Source: Bacteroidota bacterium (GTDB taxonomy: Bacteria > Bacteroidota > Bacteroidia > Chitinophagales > LD1). From it: a stretch of 64,000 nucleotides of DNA. Shown piece after piece: positions 54,959 to 64,000 of the stretch. The DNA lies in the NCBI GenBank assembly GCA_018267385.1, contig JAFDYN010000008.1, forward strand, positions 126,622-190,621, given 5' to 3'. Both the position numbers and the translations under genes were made by a program. The notes below the pieces were generated by a model. That model was not told where the DNA came from, made no database searches, and saw only the letters and a list, made by a program, of their open reading frames with translations. Within the stretch, counting starts at the first letter, position 1. Each line of letters opens with the position of its first letter.

Positions 54959-55378
54959 CTACAAATAAGTATGGCTATTCAGCAGCAGGTCATCATTCGG
55001 ATTGTCATCCTGAGATTTTCCGGCATTTTCCTGCGCGCGCTGATGCAGGTCTTTCAGCCCCTTTACAGTTTGGGTATCATCAGTTTCATCATCTGCGGGA
55101 GCATCTGTAGGTGTGATACCCACCGCACCTGATTGGTGCCTGCTGATATCTGCAGGGTCATAGATATTATCATGATAGATACCGGGATGCTGGTCCGGCT
55201 CGGTATGGATCAGCGGCTTTGCAGCGTGCTCTGTGCGGTCCTGCTCCTCTACGGGCGCCATGGCCAGCTTGTCGGGATCCGCATTTTGCAATTGCTGCCC
55301 TACGTCAGAGAAAACTTCATTCAGCTCCAGGCCGGAGGCGTCGCTACCCGGCTTTTTCTTTTCAGGTTGGCTTTTCAT
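54959..55378 (-). CDS. hydrophilic, probably disordered protein
   Basis: A 139-residue protein almost without hydrophobic residues, rich in Asp, Pro, Gln and Lys, which suggests it is unfolded in isolation. No domain is recognised. It likely forms an operon with the following small acidic protein gene. Confidence 0.55.
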   Translation of the reverse strand: MKSQPEKKKPGSDASGLELNEVFSDVGQQLQNADPDKLAMAPVEEQDRTEHAAKPLIHTEPDQHPGIYHDNIYDPADISRHQSGAVGITPTDAPADDETDDTQTVKGLKDLHQRAQENAGKSQDDNPNDDLLLNSHTYL

Positions 55379-55535
55379 ACCTGTTAGATTTTATGTGAAA
55401 GAATGTACATGCAAATATCTCCAAGACCTGTGCCACCGGGAATAATTAAATGTTATTTCTTCCCGACCGCTCGGTTGATTGATTGTGGCACAGCGAGATA
55501 TCTTTTGCACCGTCAGTTTTACGTACCTTGCGTCG

Positions 55536-56093
55536 GTGAAAACACTATTCGGAGATCTCCGTCGTGTGAGCGTGATAGGCACCAGCGGCAGTGGCAAATC
55601 CACCTTTGCTCGCCGCCTGGCCGCTATGATGCATGCGCCGCACATAGAGCTGGACCAACTCTACTGGGGACCGGAGTGGACAGAGCCGACAGACGATGTT
55701 TTCTTTCCAAAAATAGAAACAGCACTAAGTGGCGATAGCTGGGTGATAGATGGCAACTATACGCGTACCCAACCCATCAAATGGGCCCGCGTGCAACTCG
55801 TGATCTGGCTGGATTTCCCACTGTGGCTCACGCTCTATCGCGTCACCACGCGTGCGCTCAGCCGCATCCTCACTCAGCGGGAGCTATGGCCCGGTACCGG
55901 CAATAGAGAGACATGGGCAAAACTCTTCGGCAAAGACTCTATCGTGCGCTGGTCCTACGATACCCACGCCAGCAACATTGTGAAATACGAGCGCACCATA
56001 GCAGATCCGCGCTACGCACACATTACTTTCATACGGCTGTGCTCACCGCGCGAGGCAGAGTGGTTTCTCAGGGACTGGTCGGCACATAGCTAA
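55536..56093 (+). CDS. P-loop kinase-like protein (FlaR/adenylate kinase-like)
   Basis: A 185-residue ATPase resembling topology modulation protein FlaR. Walker A is VIGTSGSGKSTFARRLA and a substrate loop is HIELDQLYWGPEWTEP, with WVIDGNYTRT afterward. Start GTG 55536 fits the family; the frame opens as far up as 55479 (TTG). It is probably a small-molecule kinase; the name FlaR reflects annotation habit, not proven function. Confidence 0.75.
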   Translation: MKTLFGDLRRVSVIGTSGSGKSTFARRLAAMMHAPHIELDQLYWGPEWTEPTDDVFFPKIETALSGDSWVIDGNYTRTQPIKWARVQLVIWLDFPLWLTLYRVTTRALSRILTQRELWPGTGNRETWAKLFGKDSIVRWSYDTHASNIVKYERTIADPRYAHITFIRLCSPREAEWFLRDWSAHS

Positions 56094-56135
56094 ACGCTGT
56101 AAGAGTTTTGTACATTCACGCATCAGGTACTACGC

Positions 56136-57415
56136 ATGGCTATCATATCACAAAGAGCGTACAGATTTCGCAACTGGGCCGGCAACCAGCAGTACACTGC
56201 TCCGCACTACTACCAGCCGGAGACAGAGGCGGCACTCATAGAAATAGTCAAAACCCACCGCAAGGTCCGCATGGTAGGTACAGGCCACTCCTGGTCTGCG
56301 CTGTGCCATACAGATGAGGCCCTGATCAATCTGGATCTCTACAACCGCGTGATCGCACTGGACCGTGACCAAAAGCTACTCACCGTAAAGGCCGGCATCA
56401 AGCTCTGGCAGCTCAATGACTATCTCGACACACAGGGCCTCGCACTGATCAACCTCGGCTCTATAGCACAGCAGTCCCTGGCCGGTGCCATCTCTACAGC
56501 TACGCACGGCAGCGGCATACAGTATCGCGTCCTGGCCTCTCAGGTGCAGCGCTTCACGCTGATACAGGCAGACGGCTCCGTCCTCACACTGGACCGCGAT
56601 GCAGACAAAGAAAATTTTGACCTGGCCATCATCAGCCTGGGCGCTCTGGGAGTAGTGTCTGAGGTCACCATACATATCTGTGAGGCCTTTCGCCTGCATG
56701 ACCGCACCTACTCTATGGACTTTGACGAGATGCTGGGCCGACTCGATGAACTCGTCACCACTACAGATCATTTCAAGATGTGGTGGTTTCCCCATGTCGA
56801 TGATATTGTGCTCTATCAGTACCAGCGCACTACTGCCACGGCCAATGACTCCCGCCTGCGCCAGTGGCTGATGGATGAGGTGCTGTCTGTACTCGTTTAT
56901 CGTTTCCTCGTATGGATAGGAAATCTCCTACCATCTCTGCGCCCCACTTTCAATAAGCTACTGGTCCTCTCCTTCCGTTCACCACTGGATAGGATCGAGA
57001 AGTCATACCGCGTATTCAATGTAGCCGATCCACCCATCCACCGCGAGGCGGAGTGGGCATTTGACCTGCGCGATGCAAAGGAGGTGCTCTCAGCCTACCG
57101 CAAGATGATAGACGAGAGATCCGCTTCGTAAAAGGTGATGAATATGCGCTGAGTCCCTGCTACCGGCGCGACTCTATCTGGATAGGCTGCTACCTGATAG
57201 GAGACCGCGGCTGGGATGCGCTGCTACATGACTTTGAGGCGCTGGCAGTCAGGTATAATGGCCGTCCGCACTGGGGCAAGGAGTACCAAATAGACCGCGC
57301 CTATCTGCGCGAGCAATATCCTCAGCTAGATGCTTTCTGCGCGCTACGTGACCGGCTGGATCCTGACCACAAATTTAGCAACGTCATGATAGACGCTATC
57401 TGCGGCACGATATGA
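56136..57415 (+). pseudogene. FAD-linked (aldonolactone-type) oxidase gene broken by a frameshift deletion
   Basis: The first part (56136-57131) encodes an FAD-binding PCMH domain (MVGTGHSWSALCHT, GSIAQQSLAGAISTATHGSG) and part of the ALO-type substrate domain, and stops after RKMIDERSAS. The second part continues in the +2 frame from about 57116: EIRFVKGDEYALSPCYRRDS ... HWGKEYQIDR ... RLDPDHKFSN, stopping at 57415. Some residues usually found between (the FPV segment) are missing, and the frame change fits loss of 3n+1 bases. Relatives oxidise sugar lactones or sugar alcohols. The product is probably inactive. Confidence 0.85.
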
Positions 57416-57425
57416 CACTCAATAT

Positions 57426-57458
57426 AAAACCCGCCACTCCGGAGTAGGTGCGGCGGGT
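57426..57458 (-). terminator. terminator of the Crp/Fnr gene
   Basis: On the minus strand ACCCGCC pairs with GGCGGGT, with an inner ACTCCGGAGT palindrome, followed by TTTTAT. Confidence 0.6.
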
Positions 57459-57588
57459 ATGAGCTGGGTGGGTAAAGCGTTTCCGGTCAGGTTAGTTGCC
57501 GTTGTATTGGTCGTCTAGCATGTGGGTGGGTTTTAATGAGACAAAACTATGCTCTACGCGGCCAAAGGCACTTTACAAAGGTTAATTT

Positions 57589-58167
57589 CTACTTTCCTGA
57601 TATTCTTTTTCTGATGCGCGATAGTGATACAGGTGTGATGCCTAGATAGGAGGCCAGATACTTGAGCGGTGCCCGGTCTATCAGCTCAGGCTGCTCGCGC
57701 AGGATACGCTGGTAGCGCTCCTCCGGGCTGCTTTGGGTAAAGTCCTCTATACGCCGTATCGCATTGACCAGTGTCTCCTCCAGTACCATATTGTAAAAGC
57801 GCATCAGGTCCAGATCCTGTTCCGCTTTTTCTTTAAAGGCTTTAAAATCTCCTGTGAAGAGGATGGTCGGCTCTATAGCCTCCGACGTCTCTGTGGCCGG
57901 CAGGTCCAAAAATATAGTAGCATAAGAAGCGATACTCTGCATCTCTGTAGCCAGCAGCACAGTCACCTCCTCGCCATTGGCGTCTATGAGGTAGTTTCGC
58001 ATCATGCCCTGCAGCACCATGGCTACCTTGCCCACACGCTCGCCGCGCCGCACGAAGGTATCGCCCTCCTGCAGCATGACCAGTTCACCCATACCAAGTA
58101 TGACCTGCATTTTCTCCTCCGGCAGAAAAGAATACGTGGCGCGAAACCTATCCAGGAGTTCATCCAT
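57589..58167 (-). CDS. Crp/Fnr-family transcription regulator
   Basis: A 192-residue regulator with an N-terminal cyclic-nucleotide-binding-like beta barrel (about residues 20-115, VRRGERVGKVAMVLQGMMRNYL) and a C-terminal helix-turn-helix (LKYLASYLGITPVSLSRIRKRI). No Cys cluster for an Fnr-type iron-sulphur centre is seen, so it is of the broad Bacteroidota group with unknown ligand. Confidence 0.92.
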   Translation of the reverse strand: MDELLDRFRATYSFLPEEKMQVILGMGELVMLQEGDTFVRRGERVGKVAMVLQGMMRNYLIDANGEEVTVLLATEMQSIASYATIFLDLPATETSEAIEPTILFTGDFKAFKEKAEQDLDLMRFYNMVLEETLVNAIRRIEDFTQSSPEERYQRILREQPELIDRAPLKYLASYLGITPVSLSRIRKRISGK

Positions 58168-58222
58168 ATTATTACTCCTATAAATATATGGCTCCGGTGT
58201 TACTTATATGTATATCGGGCAT

Positions 58223-58254
58223 AAAAAAGCGGTGTGTAGGATATACACACCGCT
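58223..58254 (-). terminator. intrinsic terminator of the small-protein pair
   Basis: On the minus strand AGCGGTGTGTA pairs with TACACACCGCT around a five-base loop, followed by a TTTTTT run. Confidence 0.85.
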
Positions 58255-58295
58255 GTAACTATACCCTGCCACCTTCTGGCAGGCGTACGGTATCT

Positions 58296-58577
58296 TTAGG
58301 CTGCCTCCGGAGCTATGGCTCCTGCTGCCTTGTCCGCCAGCCACTTAGTGACTGCCGCTGTAGCGATAGAGAAGGCCAGTTGCCTCAAAACCTTGATCCG
58401 GCCTACGCCATACAGGGCTATGAGCGCGAGCGTGACGCGGGTCAGCACACGGGCATAGTTGATCTCCTCCTTGCTATCAGCCTGCTGGCCGGTGATCAGT
58501 GTCACGACCTCATCTTTGATTTTCTCATAGTTTGAGCTCGGCTCCGGAGCCTCCATTTGTTTTTTTCTGCCTGCCAT
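58296..58577 (-). CDS. small membrane-associated protein
   Basis: A 93-residue protein with a polar N-terminus and one or two hydrophobic segments (about 48-63 and 66-88). It follows a YtxH-like gene by 31 bp and ends before a strong terminator, so the two form an operon. The function is unknown; envelope or stress association is a guess from the neighbour. Confidence 0.65.
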   Translation of the reverse strand: MAGRKKQMEAPEPSSNYEKIKDEVVTLITGQQADSKEEINYARVLTRVTLALIALYGVGRIKVLRQLAFSIATAAVTKWLADKAAGAIAPEAA

Positions 58578-58608
58578 GATGATCTGATTTATATGGTTGT
58601 TAAATTTC

Positions 58609-58869
58609 TCAGCCCTCGGTATGCTCCAGGCGCTCCAGCCCTGTAGCCAGTTCCTCTTTGGTATCAGCCAGTTTGTCCCTCAGGTCGCTCAAGTAGTCGC
58701 TGCTATTTTCCAGCGCATTTTGTAGTTTGAGGCTAAACTGCTCTCCGGCCTCTGCCAGAGAGTCCTTGATACTATTCATAGTTTCCCTGTCTGTGAGTGC
58801 GTAGCCTACTGCTACACCCGCTGCTGCACCGGCCAGTACGCCCAGTGCTATCTTTGTTTTTTCTTTCAT
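58609..58869 (-). CDS. YtxH-domain protein
   Basis: An 86-residue protein with the YtxH pattern: an N-terminal Gly/Ala-rich membrane helix (ALGVLAGAAAGVAVGYALT) followed by an amphipathic helix with DSLAEAGEQFSLKLQNAL. YtxH proteins are induced by stress in Gram-positive bacteria and common in Bacteroidota; the mechanism is unclear. Confidence 0.85.
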   Translation of the reverse strand: MKEKTKIALGVLAGAAAGVAVGYALTDRETMNSIKDSLAEAGEQFSLKLQNALENSSDYLSDLRDKLADTKEELATGLERLEHTEG

Positions 58870-59053
58870 GATCTTTCTTACTTTTTAGTACAGTTATCAT
58901 TCAGGAAAAACCATGCCATGCCGCTTACGGCGCTTTCGCGGGGTGTCATTTACCCAAAATTACAAAGCCTTTTCGGGATATTGACTGAGCCAGGTCATGG
59001 GTCTGCACAAAACTTTTCCGACCTATCGTATTCAGACAGTTATATTTGCTCTG

Positions 59054-59728
59054 ATGCTACAGGCAGCTTTTACCTTATTCCGCAAGGACCTCCTCATTGA
59101 GTTTCGCAACCGGTATGCACTGGGCGGCATCGTGCTGTACGTCCTCTCGTCTGTACTGGTCATCTACTTCTCGCTCAACTACAATGACAGCATACGCGAT
59201 ATGAGCCCTGTGATATGGAGTATTTTCTTCTGGCTCATCATCCTCTTCAGCAGTATCAATGCCATAGCCAATGGCTTCTTTCGCGAGCCTCCGGGGCGCA
59301 GCTATTACTACTACTATATAGCCAGTCCACAGGCTGTGATCGCCTCAAAGCTGCTCTACAATTTTGTCTTCACGGTCTTCCTCATCCTGCTGGCCTTTAT
59401 AGTGTTTGCAGTGGTAGTAGGAGACCCGGTGCAGCACCTGCCGCTCTTTCTCACCACTGCCCTGCTGGGCGGCACAGGTTATTCGTTCCTCTTTACCCTC
59501 ATGGGGGCTATCGCCTCCCGCGCCGGCAATAATGCCACCCTGATCGCCGTCCTCGGTTTTCCAATCATCATCCCGATACTGATCTTCGTCACCCGGCTCA
59601 GTGCGGCCTGCATGGCCGGTGGCGCAGCAGACCCCGATACGATGAAAAACCTCCTGCTGCTGGCCGCCTTTAACGTCATGGAATTGCTGCTGGCCTATAT
59701 CCTTTTTCCCTATATTTGGCGCGAATAA
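59054..59728 (+). CDS. ccmB: haem exporter subunit CcmB
   Basis: A 224-residue polytopic protein of cytochrome c maturation system I. Six hydrophobic helices and LFSSINAIANGFFREPPGRSYYYYYIASP are typical of CcmB. The ATG at 59054 was chosen; the frame is open to 58997, but the extension is not conserved. The partner ATPase CcmA is not in the window. ccmC follows at 47 bp. Confidence 0.92.
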   Translation: MLQAAFTLFRKDLLIEFRNRYALGGIVLYVLSSVLVIYFSLNYNDSIRDMSPVIWSIFFWLIILFSSINAIANGFFREPPGRSYYYYYIASPQAVIASKLLYNFVFTVFLILLAFIVFAVVVGDPVQHLPLFLTTALLGGTGYSFLFTLMGAIASRAGNNATLIAVLGFPIIIPILIFVTRLSAACMAGGAADPDTMKNLLLLAAFNVMELLLAYILFPYIWRE

Positions 59729-59775
59729 TCCGAAACGGCGCGGAGCTACTCCACACTGCATAGGTTCAGCCTCTT

Positions 59776-60834
59776 ATGATCAATCTTTTCAGACAACAAT
59801 GGTGGAAGTACACGGCAGCGGCTATCCTGCTATATGTACTGGTAGGTGGCATGCTGGTGCCGCTGGGTCCCGGCCTCCGCTCGGTCACTCCGGTCACTTT
59901 TCCCGCTGATAGCACGGTAGACCTGGTGATCACCGGCTACAATACCCACTTTCAGGAGGCGGGCGATCTGCAGGTATGGTTCAAAGATGGCGTATCGTTT
60001 TATGCTGCTGACTCTGTGATCCCCATTATCAATAGTACAGCCCGTGTGGTGTTTCATGTAGCCGCCGCCGATCTCGGCCCTGAGCACAATAGGAACTTTG
60101 ACCTCGTAGTAAATGACAAGCTGGACGGTACGCTCTTCATGAGCTTTGCCACAGTAGCCAAAGCCGGCAGCCACACTGACAGTAGCACAGCCAGGCTGAA
60201 GGCAGTGACGCCGGAGATCGTAAACGCACGCTCCACGCAGTTTGCCTTCCCCTACCGCGAGATCCTCTTCCAGAGCATCCGCAATACATTCTTCCACGTG
60301 CCGATGTGGTTTACCATGATGTTTCTCGTCATCTTCTCGCTGGTATATAGCATCCGCTATCTGCGCACCGGCAGTATGGTAGATGATGTGATGGCATCAC
60401 AGGCTATCTCTGCCGCGCTGCTCTTTGGCGTGCTGGGCCTGGCTACAGGCATGATGTGGGCCACCTACACCTGGGGCTCTCCGTGGCCCAATGATCCTAA
60501 ACTACATGGCGCCGCTGTAGGCGTGATCATCTACCTGGCCTATATCGTGCTGCGCGGCTCGCTGAATGATGAGATACAGCGCGCGCGCATCAGTGCCGTG
60601 TACAATATCTTTGCGATCGTCATCTTTACGCTTTTCATCTTTATCATCCCGAGGCTCACCGCATCGCTTCACCCCGGCAATGGCGGCAACCCGGCCTTTA
60701 GCAAATATGACCTCGATAGCCATCTGCGCCTCTTCTTCTACCCTGCAGTGATCGGCTGGACCATGCTCAGCTTCTGGATCCTATCTATACTGGTGCGTAT
60801 GCGCTTGCTTCAACTCAAAAAATCTGCTCAATGA
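59776..60834 (+). CDS. ccmC: haem lyase/export protein CcmC-like, with N-terminal extension
   Basis: A 352-residue member of the CcmC family that presents haem to CcmE in the periplasm. The Trp-rich haem-handling motif is present as TWGSPWPNDPK. Six helices follow from about residue 175 on. The first 170 residues, with one helix and a beta-rich outer domain, are not found in enteric CcmC (about 245 residues) but are usual in Bacteroidota. Last codons overlap the ccmD-like gene. Confidence 0.92.
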   Translation: MINLFRQQWWKYTAAAILLYVLVGGMLVPLGPGLRSVTPVTFPADSTVDLVITGYNTHFQEAGDLQVWFKDGVSFYAADSVIPIINSTARVVFHVAAADLGPEHNRNFDLVVNDKLDGTLFMSFATVAKAGSHTDSSTARLKAVTPEIVNARSTQFAFPYREILFQSIRNTFFHVPMWFTMMFLVIFSLVYSIRYLRTGSMVDDVMASQAISAALLFGVLGLATGMMWATYTWGSPWPNDPKLHGAAVGVIIYLAYIVLRGSLNDEIQRARISAVYNIFAIVIFTLFIFIIPRLTASLHPGNGGNPAFSKYDLDSHLRLFFYPAVIGWTMLSFWILSILVRMRLLQLKKSAQ

Positions 60835-61034
60835 GAAAACCCTCCATGCTCCTCATAGCCCTCCTCGCTACCCTGGCCGTACAGGCGCAGGATGAGAAAC
60901 CTATCAATACCCTCATGGAGAGCAACCTGAAGATCTATGTGGTGGTCGGCGTGCTGACCATCATCTTTGTGGGCATCATCATCTACCTGATGGCGCTGGA
61001 TAGCCGGTTGAAAAAGCTGGAAAACAATGCCTGA
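60831..61034 (+). CDS. ccmD: CcmD-like small membrane protein
   Basis: A 67-residue protein with an N-terminal hydrophobic segment and a second helix (VVVGVLTIIFVGIIIYLMALD) followed by a basic tail, the CcmD pattern. It overlaps ccmC by four bases. CcmD helps release holo-CcmE from the CcmABC complex. Confidence 0.85.
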   Translation: MRKPSMLLIALLATLAVQAQDEKPINTLMESNLKIYVVVGVLTIIFVGIIIYLMALDSRLKKLENNA

Positions 61035-61304
61035 TCTGCGCTTTGCGGAGCAGAACACATCAGATGCATTTGAATACTTTATTATTTTAATATAAATCAA
61101 TGTGCCAAGCAAGGCCTGTACCGTGAAGCTCATGATTACTAGGGCGCAGGAATCGGACCGGCTTTCTACCGGCATTCACATGAAATCCAATCACATAAGT
61201 TATTTTTATAAGTAAGGATAATTTGGAAATCCAAAAATTCGCTTTTACTTCGATGTCCGTATATTCTATATACGTGCCGTTTTTATCAATAAACATTAAC
61301 AGTT

Positions 61305-62744
61305 ATGGCCGAAAAGAAAAGTCCCAAACCTGACCTGACAGAGCTTAGTTTCTCGCAGTCCGTGTCCTATTATTTTGACAAAGCAGCCCCTCATACCCAG
61401 GCGCCGGCAGGCCTCCTGGACCAGATCAAAGTCTGCAACTCTATATACAAGATGAACTTCCCGGTGAAGTTTGGCAATGAGATAAAGGTGATCGAGGCCT
61501 ACCGCGTACAGCACTCCCACCACCGCATGCCTACCAAAGGGGGTATCCGCTACTCGCTGCATGTAGACCAGGATGAAGTGATGGCCCTCGCTGCTCTGAT
61601 GACATACAAGTGCGCTATCGTAGATGTGCCTTTTGGCGGTGCCAAGGGCGGTATCAAGATATCTCCGCGCAATACGCCACCTGAGGTGATAGAGGCTGTG
61701 ACACGCCGCTACACTACGGAGCTGGTGAAGAAGAATTTCATCGGGCCGGGCCTCGATGTACCGGCTCCAGACTACGGTACAGGTGAGAAAGAAATGGCGA
61801 TCATCGTAGATACCTATATGACCCTGAAACCGGGCGAGGTAGATGGCTACGCCTGCGTGACCGGCAAGCCCGTGAGCCAGAACGGTATCAAGGGGCGCAC
61901 CGAGGCTACAGGCCGCGGTGTGGTCTATGCGCTGAATCAGATATGCAGCTATGCTGATGACATGAAGAAACTCGGCCTCACTACCGGCCTCGGCGGCAAG
62001 CGCGTAGTGATACAGGGCCTCGGCAACGTGGGTTTCCACACGGCCAATATCATCACTCAGTATGGTGCCAAGGTGGTCTGCATAGCAGAAGCCGAGGGCG
62101 CTATATACAGCGAGAAGGGCCTCGATCCTAATGAGGTACTGGCCCACAGGCAGAAGACAAAGTCTATCCTGAACTTCCCTGGCTCTAAGAATCTCAAGAA
62201 GAGCTCTGATGCTCTGGAGCTGGATTGCGATATCCTGATCCCTGCCGCGCTGGAGAAGCAGATCACAGACGTGAATGCCCATAAGATCAAGGCACGCATC
62301 GTGGCCGAGGCTGCTAACGGCCCTGTGACGCCTGCGGCCTCTGACTACCTGACCAAAAAGGGTGTCATGGTAGTACCAGATATCTATATCAATGCGGGTG
62401 GTGTGACAGTGTCATACTTTGAGTGGCTGAAGAACCTCTCGCATGTGCGTTTCGGTCGTATGCAGAAGCGATTTGAGGAGGAGAGCCAGAGCAATATGAT
62501 CCGCCTGGTAGAGGACCTGACCGGCCAGAAAGCATCTAAGGAGCAGATCAAGCGCGTGATACACGGTGCGGATGAGATAGACCTGGTCAACTCCGGCCTG
62601 GAGGACTCCATGATCAAGGCGTACCATGGCATACGCGAGCTGTACAAATCCAGCCGCTCTATACCTGATCTCCGTACGGCAGCCTTTGCCCTCTCGATCA
62701 ATAAGATCAAGGATGCCTACTACGCTATGGGTATCTTCCCGTGA
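61305..62744 (+). CDS. gdhA: Glu/Leu/Phe/Val dehydrogenase (glutamate dehydrogenase)
   Basis: A 479-residue enzyme. KGGIRY and the catalytic Lys in PFGGAKGGIK, the active Asp in VPAPDYGT, and the Rossmann motif GLGNVGFHTA are present. It interconverts glutamate and 2-oxoglutarate with ammonia. Cofactor choice cannot be told. A promoter region of about 270 AT-rich bases precedes it and a strong terminator follows. Confidence 0.94.
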   Translation: MAEKKSPKPDLTELSFSQSVSYYFDKAAPHTQAPAGLLDQIKVCNSIYKMNFPVKFGNEIKVIEAYRVQHSHHRMPTKGGIRYSLHVDQDEVMALAALMTYKCAIVDVPFGGAKGGIKISPRNTPPEVIEAVTRRYTTELVKKNFIGPGLDVPAPDYGTGEKEMAIIVDTYMTLKPGEVDGYACVTGKPVSQNGIKGRTEATGRGVVYALNQICSYADDMKKLGLTTGLGGKRVVIQGLGNVGFHTANIITQYGAKVVCIAEAEGAIYSEKGLDPNEVLAHRQKTKSILNFPGSKNLKKSSDALELDCDILIPAALEKQITDVNAHKIKARIVAEAANGPVTPAASDYLTKKGVMVVPDIYINAGGVTVSYFEWLKNLSHVRFGRMQKRFEEESQSNMIRLVEDLTGQKASKEQIKRVIHGADEIDLVNSGLEDSMIKAYHGIRELYKSSRSIPDLRTAAFALSINKIKDAYYAMGIFP

Positions 62745-62790
62745 TCAGCATTTAGTATCAGGACAATACCGGATACACAACTCATATCTC

Positions 62791-62825
62791 AAATGCCGCT
62801 CCTCCTACGGAGCGGCATTTTTTTT
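62791..62825 (+). terminator. gdhA terminator
   Basis: AAATGCCGCTCC (62791-62802) and GGAGCGGCATTT (62809-62820) form a perfect 12-bp stem with a T run. Confidence 0.95.
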
Positions 62826-62945
62826 GTGGCAAACCCAAACACCGGACACATCGTATGTACCAGTGATATGGCCCAGGCCATTAACTATCCTTAAGAACAA
62901 AATACCGTCGGCCCTGTTTATCTTTACAACCAATACACAACTCTC

Positions 62946-63617
62946 ATGGATCTGTCTAAGCCACTCCGCCTCACCGTCATAGCGCTCATGGCGCTGGTCC
63001 TCACCAGCTCCTGCGCCTATCAGAAATTTGCCCGCAAATACTACGCAAAGGCCAAAACAGATGCACCCTATGACTGCATCATCGTGACAGGCATCCCTTA
63101 CAATGACAGCACCAACTCGGGGCTCATCTTCGCCGCCCGCGTACTTTGGGCCAAGTATCTCTATGACCATAAGATCACCAAGAATATCATCTTCTCCGGC
63201 GCAGCTGTCAGCACCCCTTTCTACGAGGGCCGTGCTATGAAGCTGATGGCAGACTCACTGGGCGTACCCAGTGCGCACACCTTTGCCGAGATCAAGGCTG
63301 AGCACAGCACCGAGAATGCCTACTACGGCATGAAGATGGCCCACAAGCTGGGCTTCAAAAAGCTGGCTATAGCGGCTGACCCGTTTCAGGTCAAGCTGCT
63401 GCGCAAATTCCTGGAGCGCCGCTGTGATAATATGGCCATGATACCGATAGTCTATGACTCAGTGATCAGCAACCGCCGCGCCTGGCAGAAAGAAGTACCC
63501 AAAATGGCCTTCAAAGAAGCCGCAGCAGACAGCGGCTGGGTACGCCTCTCAGACCGCGAGAGCTTTAGCGAGCGCTGGAGAGGTACACAGGGCAAGCATA
63601 TCAAGTTTGAGGAGTAA
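62946..63617 (+). CDS. YdcF/SanA-like lipoprotein (DUF218)
   Basis: A 223-residue protein with a lipoprotein signal (MALVLTSSC) and a DUF218 domain: DCIIVTGIPYND, NIIFSGAAVSTP, the acidic EHSTENAYYG and later AADPFQVKLLRKF. Relatives such as SanA and YdcF affect the envelope and vancomycin tolerance. It would be on the periplasmic side of a membrane. Confidence 0.87.
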   Translation: MDLSKPLRLTVIALMALVLTSSCAYQKFARKYYAKAKTDAPYDCIIVTGIPYNDSTNSGLIFAARVLWAKYLYDHKITKNIIFSGAAVSTPFYEGRAMKLMADSLGVPSAHTFAEIKAEHSTENAYYGMKMAHKLGFKKLAIAADPFQVKLLRKFLERRCDNMAMIPIVYDSVISNRRAWQKEVPKMAFKEAAADSGWVRLSDRESFSERWRGTQGKHIKFEE

Positions 63618-63679
63618 GGCAACTAGTCTATAGTTTCCTCATAGGAAATTATTAGCTACACTTTACTACTTTTACGGAT

Positions 63680-64000
63680 ATGGACGCTATACAATCAGCC
63701 ATCGCTAAAAAAGAAATCCTCGACGGCCTCCGCCCCATAGATCCGGAGCGCGAGCAGATCATCATGCAAAAATTCCGTCTGGATTGGAATTACCACTCCA
63801 ATCATATTGAGGGAAATTCGCTGTCCTATGGCGAAACGAAAGCGCTTGTTCTGTTTGGGATAACGGGAAGCGCAAAACCACTCAAAGACTATCTGGAAGT
63901 AGAAGGTCACAATGCAGCTATTGACTGGGTGCTGGATGTGATAAAAGACAAGCACGAACTAACAGAAAACTTCATTAGGGAACTGCACACCTTACTGCTA
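63680..64000 (+). CDS. Fic family protein, N-terminal part (cut by window edge)
   Basis: The frame starts at ATG 63680 and runs off the window with 107 codons. It shows the Fic_N pattern: FRLDWNYHSNHIEGNSLSYGETKALV, with the inhibitory-type S/T-x-x-x-E/G-N motif SNHIEGN near residue 41. Class II/III Fic proteins use such a motif to block AMP transfer. The HPFxxGNGR motif would lie beyond the edge. Confidence 0.85.
   Translation, partial: MDAIQSAIAKKEILDGLRPIDPEREQIIMQKFRLDWNYHSNHIEGNSLSYGETKALVLFGITGSAKPLKDYLEVEGHNAAIDWVLDVIKDKHELTENFIRELHTLLL

Noticed and set aside
57111-57131. Programmed frameshift in the FAD-linked oxidase
   Set aside because: No slippery heptamer or stimulatory hairpin is seen at the break, and conserved residues are missing there, which points to a deletion.
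59041-59048. Perfect TATATTTG -7 box before ccmB
   Set aside because: It lies only five bases before the chosen start codon and lacks a -33 TTG at the right distance, so it is probably coincidental or implies a leaderless mRNA.

Overview
The window comes from a Bacteroidota chromosome, most likely a Chitinophagia/Sphingobacteria-type organism of moderate GC. The evidence is type IX secretion C-terminal sorting domains, the conserved rpmB-rpmG-DUF4295-ftsY-rimO block, bacillithiol synthesis (BshC), a DUF1800/DUF1501 pair, ccmB-ccmC-ccmD in a Bacteroidota arrangement, few Shine-Dalgarno sites, and promoters of the TTG-N19-TAnnTTTG type in front of tRNA-Val and the SRP RNA. The genus call is an inference. 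Most of the window is ordinary housekeeping chromosome with no phage, IS or CRISPR array.

Layout. 1-6.5 kb: a glycosyltransferase (cut by the window edge), two alpha/beta hydrolases, a four-PAS histidine kinase, an MscS channel and tRNA-Val. 6.6-13.4 kb: a TetR regulator with its operator, followed by a six-gene TolC/HlyD/ABC-2 exporter operon. 13.7-19.8 kb: a lipoprotein, then the minus-strand translation and targeting block. 20-26 kb: lipoprotein, exonuclease III, a Tat-exported SDR and an exported catalase-peroxidase. 27-35 kb: VWA protein, histidine kinase plus response regulator, aat, SRP RNA, transaldolase-like aldolase, a free-standing EF-Tu domain III protein, a frameshifted lipoprotein and a uridine-kinase-like ATPase. 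35.5-46.7 kb: DUF2851, acyl-CoA carboxylase beta subunit, a methyltransferase, DUF1800/DUF1501, and a CocE-type hydrolase carrying T9SS tails. 46.8-54.5 kb: queuosine-precursor transporter, four-helix-bundle cassette, leuS, S41 protease, flavodoxin. 54.6-64 kb: small proteins, a broken FAD oxidase, Crp/Fnr regulator, ccmBCD, glutamate dehydrogenase, a YdcF-like protein and the start of a Fic protein.

The unusual layer is a set of small repeat elements that sit at gene edges or inside genes. (1) A palindromic repeat (core CCCTCTCCAAAGGAGAGGG with an ACCTC(A/T)CCC flank) occurs as an inverted pair around a DUF559 (Vsr-like) nuclease domain inserted in frame in the editing domain of LeuRS. It also occurs as a single copy, translated in frame, inside bshC. 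(2) A second class is a 28-bp element made of exactly four 7-bp units, with relatives made of 8-bp units. It occurs at least seven times, abutting start or stop codons. One inverted pair encloses a complete four-helix-bundle (23S-IVS/Avd-like) gene, and another pair encloses only 42 bp. Together these suggest two unrelated, very small mobile or repeat systems, each with a gene-carrying form and an empty form. They are the best candidates here for an undescribed biology.
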